Origin: Halosimplex halophilum
GTDB lineage: Archaea > Halobacteriota > Halobacteria > Halobacteriales > Haloarculaceae
DNA: 64,000 bases
Assembly (NCBI RefSeq): GCF_004698125.1
Contig: NZ_SRHV01000005.1
Span: 186,001-250,000, forward strand
Reading direction: 5' to 3'
Of this stretch, positions 63,916-64,000 are shown in pieces (position 1 is the first letter of the stretch; every line of letters begins with the position of its first letter). The translations under genes and the position numbers were made by a program. A model generated the notes under the pieces. That model was not told the origin of the DNA and did no database searches. It worked only from the letters and a program-made list of their open reading frames with translations.

Positions 63916-64000
63916 ATGGAACCGTGGGGCTGGATCCTCGTCTACCTGGCCGGGTTCACCCTCTTCCAGCTGCTGCTGGTCCGGTACTTCTCGGAGGACC
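63916..64000 (+). CDS. Membrane protein, cut by the window edge
   Basis: Partial: 28 codons from the ATG at 63916, MEPWGWILVYLAGFTLFQLL then LVRYFSED, one hydrophobic segment with a short charged loop at its end. Start of a polytopic protein or of a periplasmic enzyme with a membrane anchor; more cannot be said. Confidence 0.6.
   Translation, partial: MEPWGWILVYLAGFTLFQLLLVRYFSED

Noticed and set aside
1-64000. CRISPR array or IS element
   Set aside because: No set of regularly spaced repeats and no transposase-like protein seen on either strand. The repeats found are inside a coding region (1740-1838) or a single pair (55624-55687).

Overview
The window is chromosomal DNA of a haloarchaeon (class Halobacteria). 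Evidence: G+C close to 70% in most genes, Asp/Glu-rich proteins, many start codons sitting about 25-30 bases after an archaeal TATA-like box with little or no leader, an archaeal-type tRNA-His with encoded G-1, an SRP54 protein with a Met/Gly-rich tail, HMG-CoA reductase, Tat signals on nearly all exported proteins, and C-terminal GPGFG-type (PGF-CTERM) sorting signals. The genus cannot be read from the sequence.

Layout. 0-9.8 kb: a PiT phosphate permease coupled to a repeat-rich acidic membrane protein; SRP54; two ABC-2 exporter operons of related type (one with a tandem-duplicated permease) around a PstS-like lipoprotein; a 56-residue protein. 10.05-10.13 kb: tRNA-His(GTG). 10.6-25.5 kb: six large genes on the + strand, MoxR/CbbQ-type AAA ATPase, a VWA protein with an N-terminal HELGH motif, a 1479-residue HEAT-like protein, a roughly 1060-residue tubulin/FtsZ-superfamily protein, a second AAA ATPase and a second, membrane-embedded VWA protein. 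The first part is visibly lower in G+C and begins just after the tRNA. 25.5-32.8 kb: ordinary metabolic and regulatory genes (acetyltransferase, esterase, REC-PAS-GAF-histidine kinase, methyltransferase, wHTH/zinc-ribbon regulator, luciferase-like oxidoreductase).

32.85-40.32 kb: a symmetric locus. Two genes at its outer ends, both pointing inward, encode proteins sharing an N-terminal module of about 100 residues. Between them two operons diverge from one AT-rich promoter: leftward a 200-residue unknown and a 712-residue coiled-coil protein; rightward a 95-residue membrane protein, a 211-residue charged helical protein and an AAA ATPase that looks like Vps4/CdvC, with a helical N-terminal region that could be MIT-like. 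I regard this locus and the tubulin-like cluster as the two best candidates for undescribed systems. Both combine mechano-chemical NTPases, helical scaffolds and membrane proteins, so membrane remodelling or an NTPase-controlled conflict system are the leading ideas; neither is proven.

40.5-64 kb: VOC dioxygenase-like protein, small membrane and zinc-ribbon proteins, HMG-CoA reductase (isoprenoid lipid synthesis), a GbsR-like regulator divergent from a three-gene ABC exporter with an inverted repeat between them, amidohydrolase, MATE exporter, two secreted propeller-like PGF-CTERM proteins with a 28-residue membrane microprotein between them, an unknown 261-residue protein preceded by a coupled 26-codon ORF, aldo/keto reductase, small wHTH protein, APH-type kinase, CocE/PepX-type exported hydrolase, CPBP protease, hexapeptide-repeat acyltransferase, DUF4097-like lipoprotein, and the start of a membrane protein cut by the window edge.

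No CRISPR array, insertion sequence, rRNA or replication origin was seen.
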